64,000 nucleotides of DNA from Bdellovibrio sp. ZAP7 (GTDB lineage Bacteria > Bdellovibrionota > FAC87 > UBA2466), in the NCBI GenBank assembly GCA_945878405.1, contig CAMCTJ010000005.1, positions 86,350-150,349 on the forward strand, in the 5' to 3' direction. A program made the position numbers and the translations under genes. Positions 25,140 to 34,205 of the stretch are shown piece after piece. The stretch's first letter is position 1, and each line of letters starts with the position of its first letter. Below the pieces are notes generated by a model. That model searched no databases. It was not told where the DNA came from and saw only the letters and a program-made list of their open reading frames with translations.

Positions 25140-27413
25140 ATGCCAAACATCGAAACTTCTAAAGAAATGGTCCAAAATTTATATCAAAAAATGGATGAGC
25201 GCTTAGCGATCGTCCGCAAACGATTGGGGCGACCCCTGACGTTCGCTGAAAAAGTCCTTTTCGGCCATCTCAACGACCCCGCCGAACAGAATTTGGAAGC
25301 GGGACAAAGTATTTTAGCTTTGCGGCCCGATCGAGTAGCCATGCAAGATGCGACAGCTCAAATGGCTCTCCTACAGTACTTAAGTGCTGGAAGAAAAACG
25401 ACTGCGGTTCCTACCACTGTGCACTGTGATCATTTGATTCGTGCCAATCACGGTGCCCAGTCGGATATGAAAACAGCCCTTGATGAGAATCGAGAAGTTT
25501 ATGATTTTCTGTTAACGGCTTCGCAGAAAGCTGGAATCGGTTTTTGGAAACCTGGCTCGGGGATCATCCACCAAGTGGTTTTGGAAAACTATGCTTTCCC
25601 AGGCGGAATGATGATTGGAACCGATTCACATACTCCCAATGCAGGAGGACTGGGAATGGTCGCTTGTGGGGTAGGGGGGGCCGATGCAGTGGATGTTATG
25701 GCTGGGCTTCCTTGGGAAGTGAAGAATCCTAAGCTCATTGGGGTTCATCTAAAGGGAGAAATGAAGGGCTGGACCTCTCCCAAAGATATCATTTGTTATC
25801 TGTGTGGGGTCTTAACTGTGAAGGGCGGCACCAATAAAATTATCGAATACTTTGGGCCAGGCGCTCGTTCGATAAGCTGTACCGGAAAAGCCACTATCAC
25901 GAATATGGGAGCCGAACTCGGTGCGACCACTTCTATTTTTCCTTATGATTCTGAAATGGAAAATTATTTGAAATCTACACGCAGAGGAGATTTGGCGGAG
26001 ATTGCCAACCGCTATTCAGCTCTTCTTCAGGCAGATCCTGAAGTTGAGAAGGAACCTCAGAAATATTTTGATCAAGTGATTGAAATCGATCTTTCAAAGC
26101 TTGAACCTCAAGTGGTGGGTCCGCACTCTCCCGATGTGGCACGACCCCTTTCTCACTTAGCTCAAGATGTGAAAAAGAACGGATGGCCAGAAAAATTAAC
26201 ATCGGCTCTGATTGGAAGTTGCACCAACTCTTCTTATGAGGATATAAGCCGGGCCGCTGATTTAGCCCGCCAAGCAGCTCAAGCGGGCTTAAAGATGCCC
26301 ATTCCCTTTTTAGTTTCACCGGGGTCTGAGCAAATTTATGAAACTATCAAGCGCGATGGACAAATGGCAGCGCTTGAAGCGATTGGTGCTACGGTTTTGT
26401 CCAATGCGTGTGGTCCCTGTATTGGTCAATGGAAACGCGACGACGTCAAAAAAGGTGAAACGAACTCTATTATCAGTTCTTTCAATCGTAACTTCCCAGC
26501 TCGAAATGATGGCAATCCTTCTACGCTGAGTTTTATTGGGAGTCCTGAAACAGTGATTGGTATCGCGTTAGGGGGACGATTAACTTTCAATCCCATGAGC
26601 GACGAGTTGGAAGGAGCCGAAGGGAAGAAGTTCCGATTAGAAGCTCCGAAAAAGGCAAATCCCCTCCCGCAAAAGGGATTTCAATTCTGTGACTCTGGGT
26701 ATGTGAAACCTCCTGAAAATGGGGCTCACGTGGAAGTGAAGGTCTCTCCCCAAAGTGAAAGACTCCAACTGCTTAAGGCTTTTGAACCCTGGGATGGAAA
26801 AGACTTTGTTCAGCTACCTCTGCTTTTAAAAGCCAAAGGGAAATGTACGACGGATCATATTTCTCCTGCCGGACCTTGGCTTAAATACCGTGGGCACTTG
26901 GATCATATCAGTGACAATATGTTTACGGGGGCTATCAACGCTTTCACTCAAGAAGCAGGTAAAGGAAAGAATTTGGAAACGGGTGAGACATCACAGTCTT
27001 TTCCAGCGATTGCTCGAAATTACAAAGCCAAAGGGTTGCGATGGCTCGTGGTGGGAGATGACAACTATGGTGAGGGGAGTTCCCGAGAACATGCTGCGAT
27101 GTCGCCTCGATTCTTAGGGGCTGCAGCAGTTATCACTAAGAGCTTTGCCCGGATTCATGAAACCAATCTCAAAAAACAAGGGATTTTACCTCTCACATTT
27201 GCTCAACCGAGTGATTATGAAAAGGTTCATGAAGAAGATCATTTAAGTCTTTTAGGCCTCAAAGATTTAGCACCTGGAAAAACAGTTACTTTGGTGCTTC
27301 ACCATAAAGATGGAAAAGAGGAAAAGCTTCACCTGAATCATTCTCTGACGGCAGAGCAAATTGAGTGGTTTAAAGCGGGTTCAGCTTTGAACCTATTAGC
27401 TAAAACAAGTTAG
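25140..27413 (+). CDS. acn: Aconitate hydratase (mitochondrial-like type)
   Basis: 757 residues, length of the mitochondrial-type aconitases. It interconverts citrate and isocitrate with a 4Fe-4S cluster. Cluster cysteines appear in SCTNSSYED and NACGPCIGQW; other signatures are IGTDSHTPNAGG, GVGGADAVDVM, TTDHISPAGPW and GEGSSREHAA in the swivelling C-terminal domain. All expected catalytic regions are present. A strong promoter ends 9 bases before the ATG. It is divergent from sdhCAB, another TCA-cycle enzyme, and an ABC-exporter gene follows 8 bases later, which may be co-transcribed. Confidence 0.97.
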   Translation: MPNIETSKEMVQNLYQKMDERLAIVRKRLGRPLTFAEKVLFGHLNDPAEQNLEAGQSILALRPDRVAMQDATAQMALLQYLSAGRKTTAVPTTVHCDHLIRANHGAQSDMKTALDENREVYDFLLTASQKAGIGFWKPGSGIIHQVVLENYAFPGGMMIGTDSHTPNAGGLGMVACGVGGADAVDVMAGLPWEVKNPKLIGVHLKGEMKGWTSPKDIICYLCGVLTVKGGTNKIIEYFGPGARSISCTGKATITNMGAELGATTSIFPYDSEMENYLKSTRRGDLAEIANRYSALLQADPEVEKEPQKYFDQVIEIDLSKLEPQVVGPHSPDVARPLSHLAQDVKKNGWPEKLTSALIGSCTNSSYEDISRAADLARQAAQAGLKMPIPFLVSPGSEQIYETIKRDGQMAALEAIGATVLSNACGPCIGQWKRDDVKKGETNSIISSFNRNFPARNDGNPSTLSFIGSPETVIGIALGGRLTFNPMSDELEGAEGKKFRLEAPKKANPLPQKGFQFCDSGYVKPPENGAHVEVKVSPQSERLQLLKAFEPWDGKDFVQLPLLLKAKGKCTTDHISPAGPWLKYRGHLDHISDNMFTGAINAFTQEAGKGKNLETGETSQSFPAIARNYKAKGLRWLVVGDDNYGEGSSREHAAMSPRFLGAAAVITKSFARIHETNLKKQGILPLTFAQPSDYEKVHEEDHLSLLGLKDLAPGKTVTLVLHHKDGKEEKLHLNHSLTAEQIEWFKAGSALNLLAKTS

Positions 27414-27421
27414 GAGTTTCA

Positions 27422-28252
27422 TTGCGAACTCTGATTAGCCCTCGAAACTCAGTTGTCTGGATCGATTGGAAGCTTCTTTACCAATACCGAGATCTTCTGG
27501 GGTTGTGGGTTAAACGAGATATTGTTTCAAAGTATCGTCAGACTTTTTTGGGCCCTCTTTGGTTTGTGTTTCAGCCCCTTATTACAGCCTTAGTGTTTGT
27601 AGTCATTTTTTCTAAGGGATTGAAATTATCTACGGATGGTGTTCCGGCCGCTTTGTTCTATTTAACGGGTCTTGTCGTCTGGAACTATGTTTCCCAGTGT
27701 TTGAATTCCACTTCTATGACTTTAGTGGCTCATTCAGGCCTCTTTAAGAAGGTGTTTTTTCCTCGACTCATTTTACCCTTTTCTTATTGTCTGTCCTCCT
27801 TGGTTTCAATGGGAATTCAAAGCGGGGTCTTGGCAGGTTTTTATTTGTATTTTGTAGTCCAGGGCGCAACTACAAGACCGGACACAGGTGTTTTTTTTCT
27901 TCCTGTGCTTGTTCTCCAATTGATTTTATTGGCCTTTGGATTGGGGCTGTGGATTGCTGCCTTGAGTGTAAAGTATCGAGATTTTCACCATGTCTGGAGT
28001 TTAATTTCTCCCCTGTGGCTTTATGCAACCCCCGTTTCTTATCCCCTATCGGCTATTCCTCCTGATTGGCAGTGGATTATCAAACTAAATCCCTTAACGA
28101 CTATTATTGAGGGATTTCGATTAGGAATTCTGGGGGCGGGAACCTTCTCAATGGGAGATTGGCTCCCCTCAGTTTTGTTTACTTTGATTATTTCGGTATC
28201 GGGAACGATCTTGTTCCAGACCGTAGAAAGAAATTGCATTGATTCCCTTTGA
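27422..28252 (+). CDS. ABC-2 type polysaccharide exporter permease (Wzm-like)
   Basis: 276 residues with six membrane segments. The N-terminal LLGLWVKRDIVSKYRQTFLGPLW and the C-terminal NPLTTIIEGFRLGI are the signatures of permeases that export O-antigen, teichoic acid or other polysaccharides. Translation starts at TTG 27422, preceded by TTAGGAG that overlaps the acn stop codon. It overlaps the ATPase gene by 14 bases, so the two form one transporter. The transported glycan is unknown; no glycan genes are adjacent, but two glycan loci are in the window. Confidence 0.9.
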   Translation: MRTLISPRNSVVWIDWKLLYQYRDLLGLWVKRDIVSKYRQTFLGPLWFVFQPLITALVFVVIFSKGLKLSTDGVPAALFYLTGLVVWNYVSQCLNSTSMTLVAHSGLFKKVFFPRLILPFSYCLSSLVSMGIQSGVLAGFYLYFVVQGATTRPDTGVFFLPVLVLQLILLAFGLGLWIAALSVKYRDFHHVWSLISPLWLYATPVSYPLSAIPPDWQWIIKLNPLTTIIEGFRLGILGAGTFSMGDWLPSVLFTLIISVSGTILFQTVERNCIDSL

Positions 28253-29036
28253 AAACAATTTGAGAGTCCGAGCGCAGGGCTTATCCAAGTGGTATTTTAG
28301 CCAAAGAAAAAACCGCTCTTCTTTGCAGGAAGTTTTTCGGGAGCACTGGAACCGACTCTGTCGCCGTCAAATGGCTGAGGAAAGTGAGGAGTTGCCTAAA
28401 CCCACCAGACAGGGCCCTCAAGAGGGGACCCTGTGGGCAGTAAAGGACTTAAACTTTGAAATAAAGAAAGGCGAAGTCTTGGGACTTGTCGGCTCTAATG
28501 GTGCAGGAAAGTCTACTTTAGTTCGCTTGTTATCCCGATTGACGGATCCCAGTGAGGGGGAGGCCTGGGTCGAGGGTAAAGTAGCCTCCGTGCTGGAAGT
28601 CGGTTCAGGTTTTCATCCCGATCTGAGTGTCCGAGAAAATGCTCTCCTCAACGGCGTGTTTTTGGGAATGCGAAAAAATGAAGTGGAAGACCGGATGGGA
28701 GAAATCCTGGAATTTTCTAACCTGAAGGATCATCACTCCCTCGCGGTGAAAAAGCTATCTCAGGGCATGCAGTATCGTTTAGCTGTTTCAGTGGCCCTTC
28801 ATTCCCATGCAGATTTTTTGTTATTGGATGAAGTCCTTGAGGTGGCTGATCGGGATTTTGAGTTGAAGTGTTTTGAGAGGGTTCAAAACGAACAAGAACG
28901 AGGAAAATCTTTTTTGTTTGTTAGCCATAATATTTCTCAGATAAAGTTGTTCTGTTCTCGGCTTTTATGGCTCAATGAAGGGTCTATTCAGATGGAAGGA
29001 ACTCCAGAAAAAGTTTTGGAAGCTTATTTAAACTAA
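28239..29036 (+). CDS. Polysaccharide ABC exporter ATP-binding protein (Wzt-like)
   Basis: 265 residues: Walker A GSNGAGKST, Q-loop region, signature KLSQGMQYRL, Walker B FLLLDEV and switch His in VSHNIS. The EVGSGFHPDLSVREN stretch is typical of the polysaccharide/polyol export subfamily. The N-terminal region carries a charged insertion of about 40 residues before Walker A. The C-terminal carbohydrate-binding extension of O-antigen Wzt is absent, so it resembles TagH- or KpsT-like short forms. The start is TTG 28239 within the permease end; an M48 protease gene follows 1 base after the stop. Confidence 0.9.
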   Translation: MIPFENNLRVRAQGLSKWYFSQRKNRSSLQEVFREHWNRLCRRQMAEESEELPKPTRQGPQEGTLWAVKDLNFEIKKGEVLGLVGSNGAGKSTLVRLLSRLTDPSEGEAWVEGKVASVLEVGSGFHPDLSVRENALLNGVFLGMRKNEVEDRMGEILEFSNLKDHHSLAVKKLSQGMQYRLAVSVALHSHADFLLLDEVLEVADRDFELKCFERVQNEQERGKSFLFVSHNISQIKLFCSRLLWLNEGSIQMEGTPEKVLEAYLN

Positions 29037-29037
29037 T

Positions 29038-30171
29038 ATGAGAATTGCTAAAAAGAACTTACCCTCGGAGTGGTTGGAACACGATAAAAAGATTCGGCCC
29101 TACCTTTGGAGTCACCGCGTTTTGGGGATTTCTTCGAAAATAGTGAGCACCCTGTTATTTTTATCGTTTATCGTAACTCATCGCTTTGTTCGACTTGAGC
29201 AGATACTCCAATCCTGGGGGCTGTCTCCCTTGGTGCTTTGGGCGTTCTATTTTGGAGCTCTCGCTCTTTTGTGGGAGCTCGTTTCACTCCCGTTTTCCAT
29301 CTCTCATCATTGGGTCGAACGGGCACACCATCTTTCGAAGCAACGCTACCTTTCATGGTTTGTAGACAGGTTAAAAGGGTATGCGGTGGGAGCTGTGATC
29401 GGATTTGTGGCATTATCTATTGTTTTTTTAAGCCTTAGCTTAGCAGGGGATAGTTGGTGGCTGGCCACTTATATTTGTTTTGTTCTTCTCTCGGTGATTT
29501 TAGCCCAGCTTGCGCCAGTTGTTTTGATCCCTCTCTTTTTTAAATTAAAACCGTTAGAAGAAGGGGATTTAAAAAATCGTTTATTAGCGCTCTCCCAGCG
29601 TTTTGGCGTGAAAGTTGAGAATGTTTACCACTTGGGAATGGGGGAAAAGACTGAAAAAGGAAATGCAGCTTTTGTGGGAATCGGGAAAACAAAAAAGATT
29701 CTCATCGGAGATACTCTTTATAAAAACTTCCCCATCGAGGAAGTGGAAGCTGTATTTGCTCACGAATTAGGGCACCAAGTTCATGGAGATCTCATCAAGG
29801 GTATTTTCTTTTCTTCAATTGTTCTTTTTATTAGTTTCTTTTTGTCGCAACTTCTTTGTGAAGAATTGATTTTCTCTGCTTTTAAGACCGATAGGTCGCA
29901 TCCGTTTGGCGTCCTGATGTTTTTCGTTGTTTTGTCCGTGATTCAGTGGCCATTAGGAATTCAGCTCAATGGATTTAGTCGTTGGAGAGAACGGTTAGCC
30001 GATCGTTTTGCTAAAGAGAATTTCAAATCCGGAGATTTGTTGGCCTCAGCACTCGAGCGATTGACCTTCCAAAATCGAGGGCTCTTCCGACCCAATGGAC
30101 TCATTGAATTTCTGACTTATTCCCATCCAGCACCCTGGCGACGGATTTCAACGCTAAGACAGTCTGATTGA
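29038..30171 (+). CDS. M48 (Ste24/CAAX protease-like) membrane metallopeptidase
   Basis: 377 residues. About four membrane segments precede the zinc motif HELGH (His242) in VEAVFAHELGHQVHGD, with the third ligand in the later RERLADRFA segment and a C-terminal SHPAPWRRI. The order equals Ste24-type M48A proteases rather than shorter HtpX. Bacterial members probably process or degrade membrane proteins. It follows the ABC exporter by one base and abuts lon tail to tail. Confidence 0.88.
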   Translation: MRIAKKNLPSEWLEHDKKIRPYLWSHRVLGISSKIVSTLLFLSFIVTHRFVRLEQILQSWGLSPLVLWAFYFGALALLWELVSLPFSISHHWVERAHHLSKQRYLSWFVDRLKGYAVGAVIGFVALSIVFLSLSLAGDSWWLATYICFVLLSVILAQLAPVVLIPLFFKLKPLEEGDLKNRLLALSQRFGVKVENVYHLGMGEKTEKGNAAFVGIGKTKKILIGDTLYKNFPIEEVEAVFAHELGHQVHGDLIKGIFFSSIVLFISFFLSQLLCEELIFSAFKTDRSHPFGVLMFFVVLSVIQWPLGIQLNGFSRWRERLADRFAKENFKSGDLLASALERLTFQNRGLFRPNGLIEFLTYSHPAPWRRISTLRQSD

Positions 30172-32583
30172 TCAGTGGGGCGCCGATGTTTCAGTTTCTA
30201 AGCCCGCACCAGTAACAGGCGGCACGGGAACGCCTGCAAGAGCGATTGCTTTTAAATCAGCTAGAGCCAATAATTCATACACATCTTTTACAAAATGAAA
30301 GGCAAGTTCCTTTTTAACCTCTTCAGCTACGTCCCTTAAATCAGACCGATTACGTTCAGGTAAAATAACTCTTTTTACCCCGGCTCGGTGCGCAGCAAGA
30401 ACTTTCTCTTTAATCCCACCAACCGGTAAAATAGATCCGCGAAGCGTGATTTCGCCAGAGCAAGCTAATTTTGTATCAATGGCCTTGTTCTGAATTAAAG
30501 ACGAAAGCGCGAGAAAAATAGCCACGCCCGCTGAGGGTCCATCTTTGGGAATAGCTCCGGCGGGAACATGAATATGAAAATCTAATTTATCAAAATGAAT
30601 GGGAAAATGCTTTCTGACCTGGCTTCGTAGGAGGCTCAATGCGATTTGAGCTGATTCCTTCATGACGTCTCCTAACTGGCCGGTCAAGATGAGATTGCCT
30701 TTTCCTTCCATTTTGGTGACTTCTACATGAAGGATCTCCCCACCAATTGGGGTCCATGCGAGCCCTGTAACGACACCAGGCTTCCCCTGATCGATTGTCA
30801 TTTCAGTGAAGTATTTTTGCGGACCCAGAATGTCTTCTAATTTCTGTTGAGTGATCTTAATCGGTAGGACGGCCTCCGGCTCGATCACTTCAGTCGCAGA
30901 GGAGCGAATGACATTGGCGAGTTCTCTGGTTAATTGTCGGACCCCAGCTTCCCGAGTGTAACCTTCAATTAACGTGTCCAGAGCAGCGGGTTCAATCAGG
31001 AGTTGCTCTTTATTCATCCCATGTTCGGATAAAACCTTTGGAATCAAATGATCCATTCCAATGTGGCTTTTTTCTAATTTGGTGTAGCTCGACATTTCGA
31101 TGATTTCCAGCCTGTCGCGAAGGGCAGGGGGAATCGTATCGAGCATATTTGCTGTGGTAATAAAAAAGACGCGGGATAAATCAAACGGTACATCCAAATA
31201 ATGATCAGTGAAGGTATGATTTTGTTCGGGATCTAAAAGCTCTAAAAGGGCAGCTGCAGGATCGCCTCTAAAATCCATTCCAATTTTATCTACCTCATCC
31301 AATAGAATGACCGGATCATTCACTCCAGCCCGTTTTAGGCTTTGGATGATTCTGCCAGGCATTGCACCGATATAGGTTCTACGGTGTCCTCTGATTTCAG
31401 CCTCATCTCGAACGCCCCCCAAACTCATCCGAACAAAGCTTCGGCCCAAAGACGTTGCAATACTTTTGGCCATACTGGTTTTGCCCACCCCAGGAGGGCC
31501 AGCTAAACAAAGAATGGGCCCTTTCATATCTTTTTTTAGTTTTGTGACGGCAAGAAACTGAAGAATTCGGGTCTTAACCTTCTCAAGTCCATAATGGTCT
31601 TTATCTAAAACTTCCTTGGCTTTGGTTAAGTTAATTTGTTCGCTTGATAATCCGGTACTCTTATTCCAGGGAAGCGAAACCAGAAGCTCTAAATAAGTTC
31701 GAATCACTTGATGTTCAGGAGAAGATCGGGGGACTTGAGAGAGCCTTTGAGATTCTTCTTTAGCTACTTTTAAAACATCTGGAGGAAGTCCAGCCTCTTC
31801 AATTCGTTTTGAAAAATCCTCACTCGGCGACTTTTCTTCTCCTAGCTCCTCGCTAATGGCCCGCATTTGTTCTCTGAGGAGATGATCTCGCTGGTCCTTA
31901 CTCATTTTTTCAGCAAGCTTAGATTGGATTTCAGTTTGAATTTCTAAGCGATTTTTTTCCCGGACAAGATGTTCCAGAAGCTTAAGAAGGCGTTGCTCAA
32001 CATCCATCATCTCTAATAATTCTTGTTTTTGGGAGACAGGTAAATGCAGCAAAGTACTTGCGAGGTCAGCAATTTGTCCCGGATCAGTCAGCTGGGTCAA
32101 AATTTTGATGATTCCTTCTCTTCCCGATATGGCAGCCAGCTTAAGGATTCCCCTGGTCAGACTTTTAATTTCTTCCGACAGAGTTTCTATCCGAGCGGTT
32201 AGAGTCGATGAGACTTCAGGAAGTTGTTGGCCCTGAGCTGAAATAAAACCATTTTCTTCAAGATATTGAGAAACCTTGAAGCGAAATAATCCATTAACAA
32301 TAACCTGGAAGTTATCTTTCTCGATTTCGGTAACTTTTGAGATGTGGCAAACGACCCCTACTTGGTAGAGATCAGAAGTTTTGGGATCATCAACGCTTCC
32401 ATCACGTTGAGTGACTACGAGGACAATATCTCCCATTTTCTTGGAAGCTCGAACTGCTTCCACGCTTTTTTTTCGGCCAACAACCAAAGGAACCGCTGCG
32501 TGGGGAAACAGAACAGTATTACGCACTGCTAATACTGGTAACAATTCCGGAACTACTACAGATGGGGTCTTTGAGTTTTCCAT
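30172..32583 (-). CDS. lon: ATP-dependent protease Lon
   Basis: 803 residues: N-terminal substrate-binding domain (LPVLAVRNTVLFPHAAVPLVVGR), AAA+ ATPase with Walker A GPPGVGKTS and Walker B ILLDEVDKI, and the C-terminal Ser-Lys protease domain (PKDGPSAGVAIFLAL, with Lys in GGIKEKVLAAHRAG). It degrades damaged and regulatory proteins in the cytoplasm. The N-terminus MENSKTPSVVVPELLPV is normal. An AGGGA about 10 bases before the ATG is a weak Shine-Dalgarno. A short Pro/Gly/Thr tail ends the protein. No heat-shock promoter was confidently identified. Confidence 0.98.
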   Translation of the reverse strand: MENSKTPSVVVPELLPVLAVRNTVLFPHAAVPLVVGRKKSVEAVRASKKMGDIVLVVTQRDGSVDDPKTSDLYQVGVVCHISKVTEIEKDNFQVIVNGLFRFKVSQYLEENGFISAQGQQLPEVSSTLTARIETLSEEIKSLTRGILKLAAISGREGIIKILTQLTDPGQIADLASTLLHLPVSQKQELLEMMDVEQRLLKLLEHLVREKNRLEIQTEIQSKLAEKMSKDQRDHLLREQMRAISEELGEEKSPSEDFSKRIEEAGLPPDVLKVAKEESQRLSQVPRSSPEHQVIRTYLELLVSLPWNKSTGLSSEQINLTKAKEVLDKDHYGLEKVKTRILQFLAVTKLKKDMKGPILCLAGPPGVGKTSMAKSIATSLGRSFVRMSLGGVRDEAEIRGHRRTYIGAMPGRIIQSLKRAGVNDPVILLDEVDKIGMDFRGDPAAALLELLDPEQNHTFTDHYLDVPFDLSRVFFITTANMLDTIPPALRDRLEIIEMSSYTKLEKSHIGMDHLIPKVLSEHGMNKEQLLIEPAALDTLIEGYTREAGVRQLTRELANVIRSSATEVIEPEAVLPIKITQQKLEDILGPQKYFTEMTIDQGKPGVVTGLAWTPIGGEILHVEVTKMEGKGNLILTGQLGDVMKESAQIALSLLRSQVRKHFPIHFDKLDFHIHVPAGAIPKDGPSAGVAIFLALSSLIQNKAIDTKLACSGEITLRGSILPVGGIKEKVLAAHRAGVKRVILPERNRSDLRDVAEEVKKELAFHFVKDVYELLALADLKAIALAGVPVPPVTGAGLETETSAPH

Positions 32584-32649
32584 TCGGCACTTATCCCTCT
32601 TAAATTTCTAGTACTAATATGAAACTAAAATGGGAAAGGTCAAATGAAA

Positions 32650-32672
32650 GGGGATGTGAAAATCACATCCCC
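32650..32672 (-). terminator. Hairpin terminator of the small basic protein gene
   Basis: A perfect 10-bp stem GGGGATGTGA / TCACATCCCC with a 3-base loop. On the minus strand it is followed by TTTCATTTG, a modest U-rich tail. It lies 22 bases beyond the stop at 32695 and just upstream of lon, insulating lon from that transcript. Confidence 0.65.
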
Positions 32673-32694
32673 TTGAATCCATTGCAAAAATATT

Positions 32695-32847
32695 TTAGCG
32701 CCGACGTAATTTTTTTGCAGTCATGCGCTTCTTAGCCTTTCTTCTTCGGGCTAATTTGGGATCTTGTCGTTGTTGTTGACGTCCTCGTCGAAGCTTACTT
32801 TTTCTCGCTGCTTTTCTGCGAGCTGTCTTTTTTCTGTTTTTTACCAT
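32695..32847 (-). CDS. Small, extremely basic protein (50 residues)
   Basis: Reading the minus strand gives a 50-residue protein beginning MVKNRKKTARRKAARKSKLR, of which roughly half the residues are Lys or Arg, with a QQQRQDPK stretch in the middle. It has its own promoter (32882-32909), AAAGGA nine bases before the ATG, and a perfect terminator hairpin, so it is a real gene. The composition suits binding of rRNA or DNA: a small ribosomal-subunit-associated peptide or a histone-like nucleoid peptide. I do not recognise the family. An in-frame ATG at 32856 would add three residues but leaves no room for the Shine-Dalgarno. Confidence 0.75.
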   Translation of the reverse strand: MVKNRKKTARRKAARKSKLRRGRQQQRQDPKLARRRKAKKRMTAKKLRRR

Positions 32848-32881
32848 GGCAGACATTCCTTTCTTGAGACTAAGTGGCCCT

Positions 32882-32909
32882 ATTGTAATGGTCCTCCCTC
32901 TATTTTCAA
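32882..32909 (-). promoter_or_regulatory. Promoter of the small basic protein gene
   Basis: On the minus strand TTGAAA (32909-32904), 16-base spacer, TACAAT (32887-32882). The predicted start near 32875 gives a leader of about 28 bases containing AAAGGA. Confidence 0.6.
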
Positions 32910-33039
32910 GTAGAAGTTCGGCGCATAGCGACTTCAGTTAAGGGATCCACTTTTGTTTCCATGAAACCCATGGCACTATTCTTCTTTCGAAAAAACACTA
33001 AAAAGCAATTTTTAAGCAGTTAAAGAAGCAAAGGGCAAG

Positions 33040-34176
33040 ATGGCGCAAACAGTAGTGATCATTCAAAATAGGCTACTGCACTACCGAGTGGGTTTTTTTG
33101 AGAAACTATTGTCAAAGTGTAGGGAAAATCAGATCGACCTCACGTTAGTTCACGGCAATCCCTCAAAAAGAGATAAAGTTCGCAACGATACGGGGATACT
33201 TTCTTGGTCAAGTCAGATTCGAAATAGCTTTATCTCTGTTGGAGGACTTGAGCTTATTTTTCAATGGATTCCCTTTAGATATTGGACAGCAGACCTTATT
33301 ATTCTTCAACAAGAAAACCGTGTTTTATCAAGTTATCTCATTTATTTATTCAGAAAAGTAAGGGCTTTACCAGTCGCCTTTTGGGGACACGGGATTAATT
33401 TTCAAAGTAAATATCCAAGCGGATTAAGAGAAAAGTGGAAGAAAATGTGGGGTAAACGGGTTGATTGGTGGTTTGCCTACACATTGCTTACGGAACGGGT
33501 GCTGATGAGTTGGGGATATCCGCCCTCTCAAATCACTCGATTAAATAATTCAATCGACACCGAAAAACTAAGAAATGATTTGGTCAGCTGGTCTGATAGC
33601 GAAATCAAAAGCAAAGCCCGAGAATTGGGGATCTCAGAGGGGTGTCCTGTGGGGCTTTTTTGTGGATCTTTATACCAAGAAAAACGCTTGGACTTTTTAA
33701 TTTCAGCTGCCGATCTGATTAAAGATAAGAACCCTGATTTTCATTTAATTATCGTTGGAGATGGTCCTAAAAGGGGAGAGATTGAGATTGCCGCTCAAAC
33801 TAGACCGTGGATACATGTGATGGGGGCTCGAGTCGGAAAAGAAAAGGCTCTTTATTTTAGAATGGCCCAAGTGTTGATGAACCCGGGGCTGGTTGGTCTC
33901 CCATTGATCGATGCTTTTGTTGCTGGTCTTATTATGGTTACCACTGAGAACGCTAAACATTCCCCAGAAATAATCTATTTAGAAAAGGAAAGAAACGGAG
34001 TTGTTACCGTCGATAATGTATCTAGCTACGCGCAATCAGTTAACAAAATTTTTGATGACGAAAATTATTCTGGTCACCTTTCACGGCAAGCCTTGGAAGC
34101 TGGGAAAGTTTATTCCTTGGATGCGATGGTAGATAACTTTGTAAAAGGGATCAAGAGTGCGATTAGTAACTACTAA
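33040..34176 (+). CDS. Glycosyltransferase family 4
   Basis: 378 residues with the GT-B/GT4 pattern. The N-terminal acceptor half starts VVIIQNRLLHYRVGFFEKLL; FWGHGINFQ lies in the middle. The donor half has GLFCGSLYQEKRLDFLISAA, LIIVGDGPKRGEI, a degenerate PGLVGLPLIDAFVAG in place of the usual E-x7-E motif and HSPEIIYL. The family adds sugars to lipid-linked oligosaccharides on the cytoplasmic side. It is the first gene of the rightward part of the polysaccharide locus (GT4, polymerase, GT2). Donor and acceptor cannot be named. Confidence 0.85.
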   Translation: MAQTVVIIQNRLLHYRVGFFEKLLSKCRENQIDLTLVHGNPSKRDKVRNDTGILSWSSQIRNSFISVGGLELIFQWIPFRYWTADLIILQQENRVLSSYLIYLFRKVRALPVAFWGHGINFQSKYPSGLREKWKKMWGKRVDWWFAYTLLTERVLMSWGYPPSQITRLNNSIDTEKLRNDLVSWSDSEIKSKARELGISEGCPVGLFCGSLYQEKRLDFLISAADLIKDKNPDFHLIIVGDGPKRGEIEIAAQTRPWIHVMGARVGKEKALYFRMAQVLMNPGLVGLPLIDAFVAGLIMVTTENAKHSPEIIYLEKERNGVVTVDNVSSYAQSVNKIFDDENYSGHLSRQALEAGKVYSLDAMVDNFVKGIKSAISNY

Positions 34177-34205
34177 ATGGTCAAAAGTTGCGATAAAATC
34201 CGTGG

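Noticed and set aside
25975-26319. Minus-strand open frame of 114 codons inside aconitase
   Set aside because: Antisense to conserved coding sequence, no homology and no start signal.
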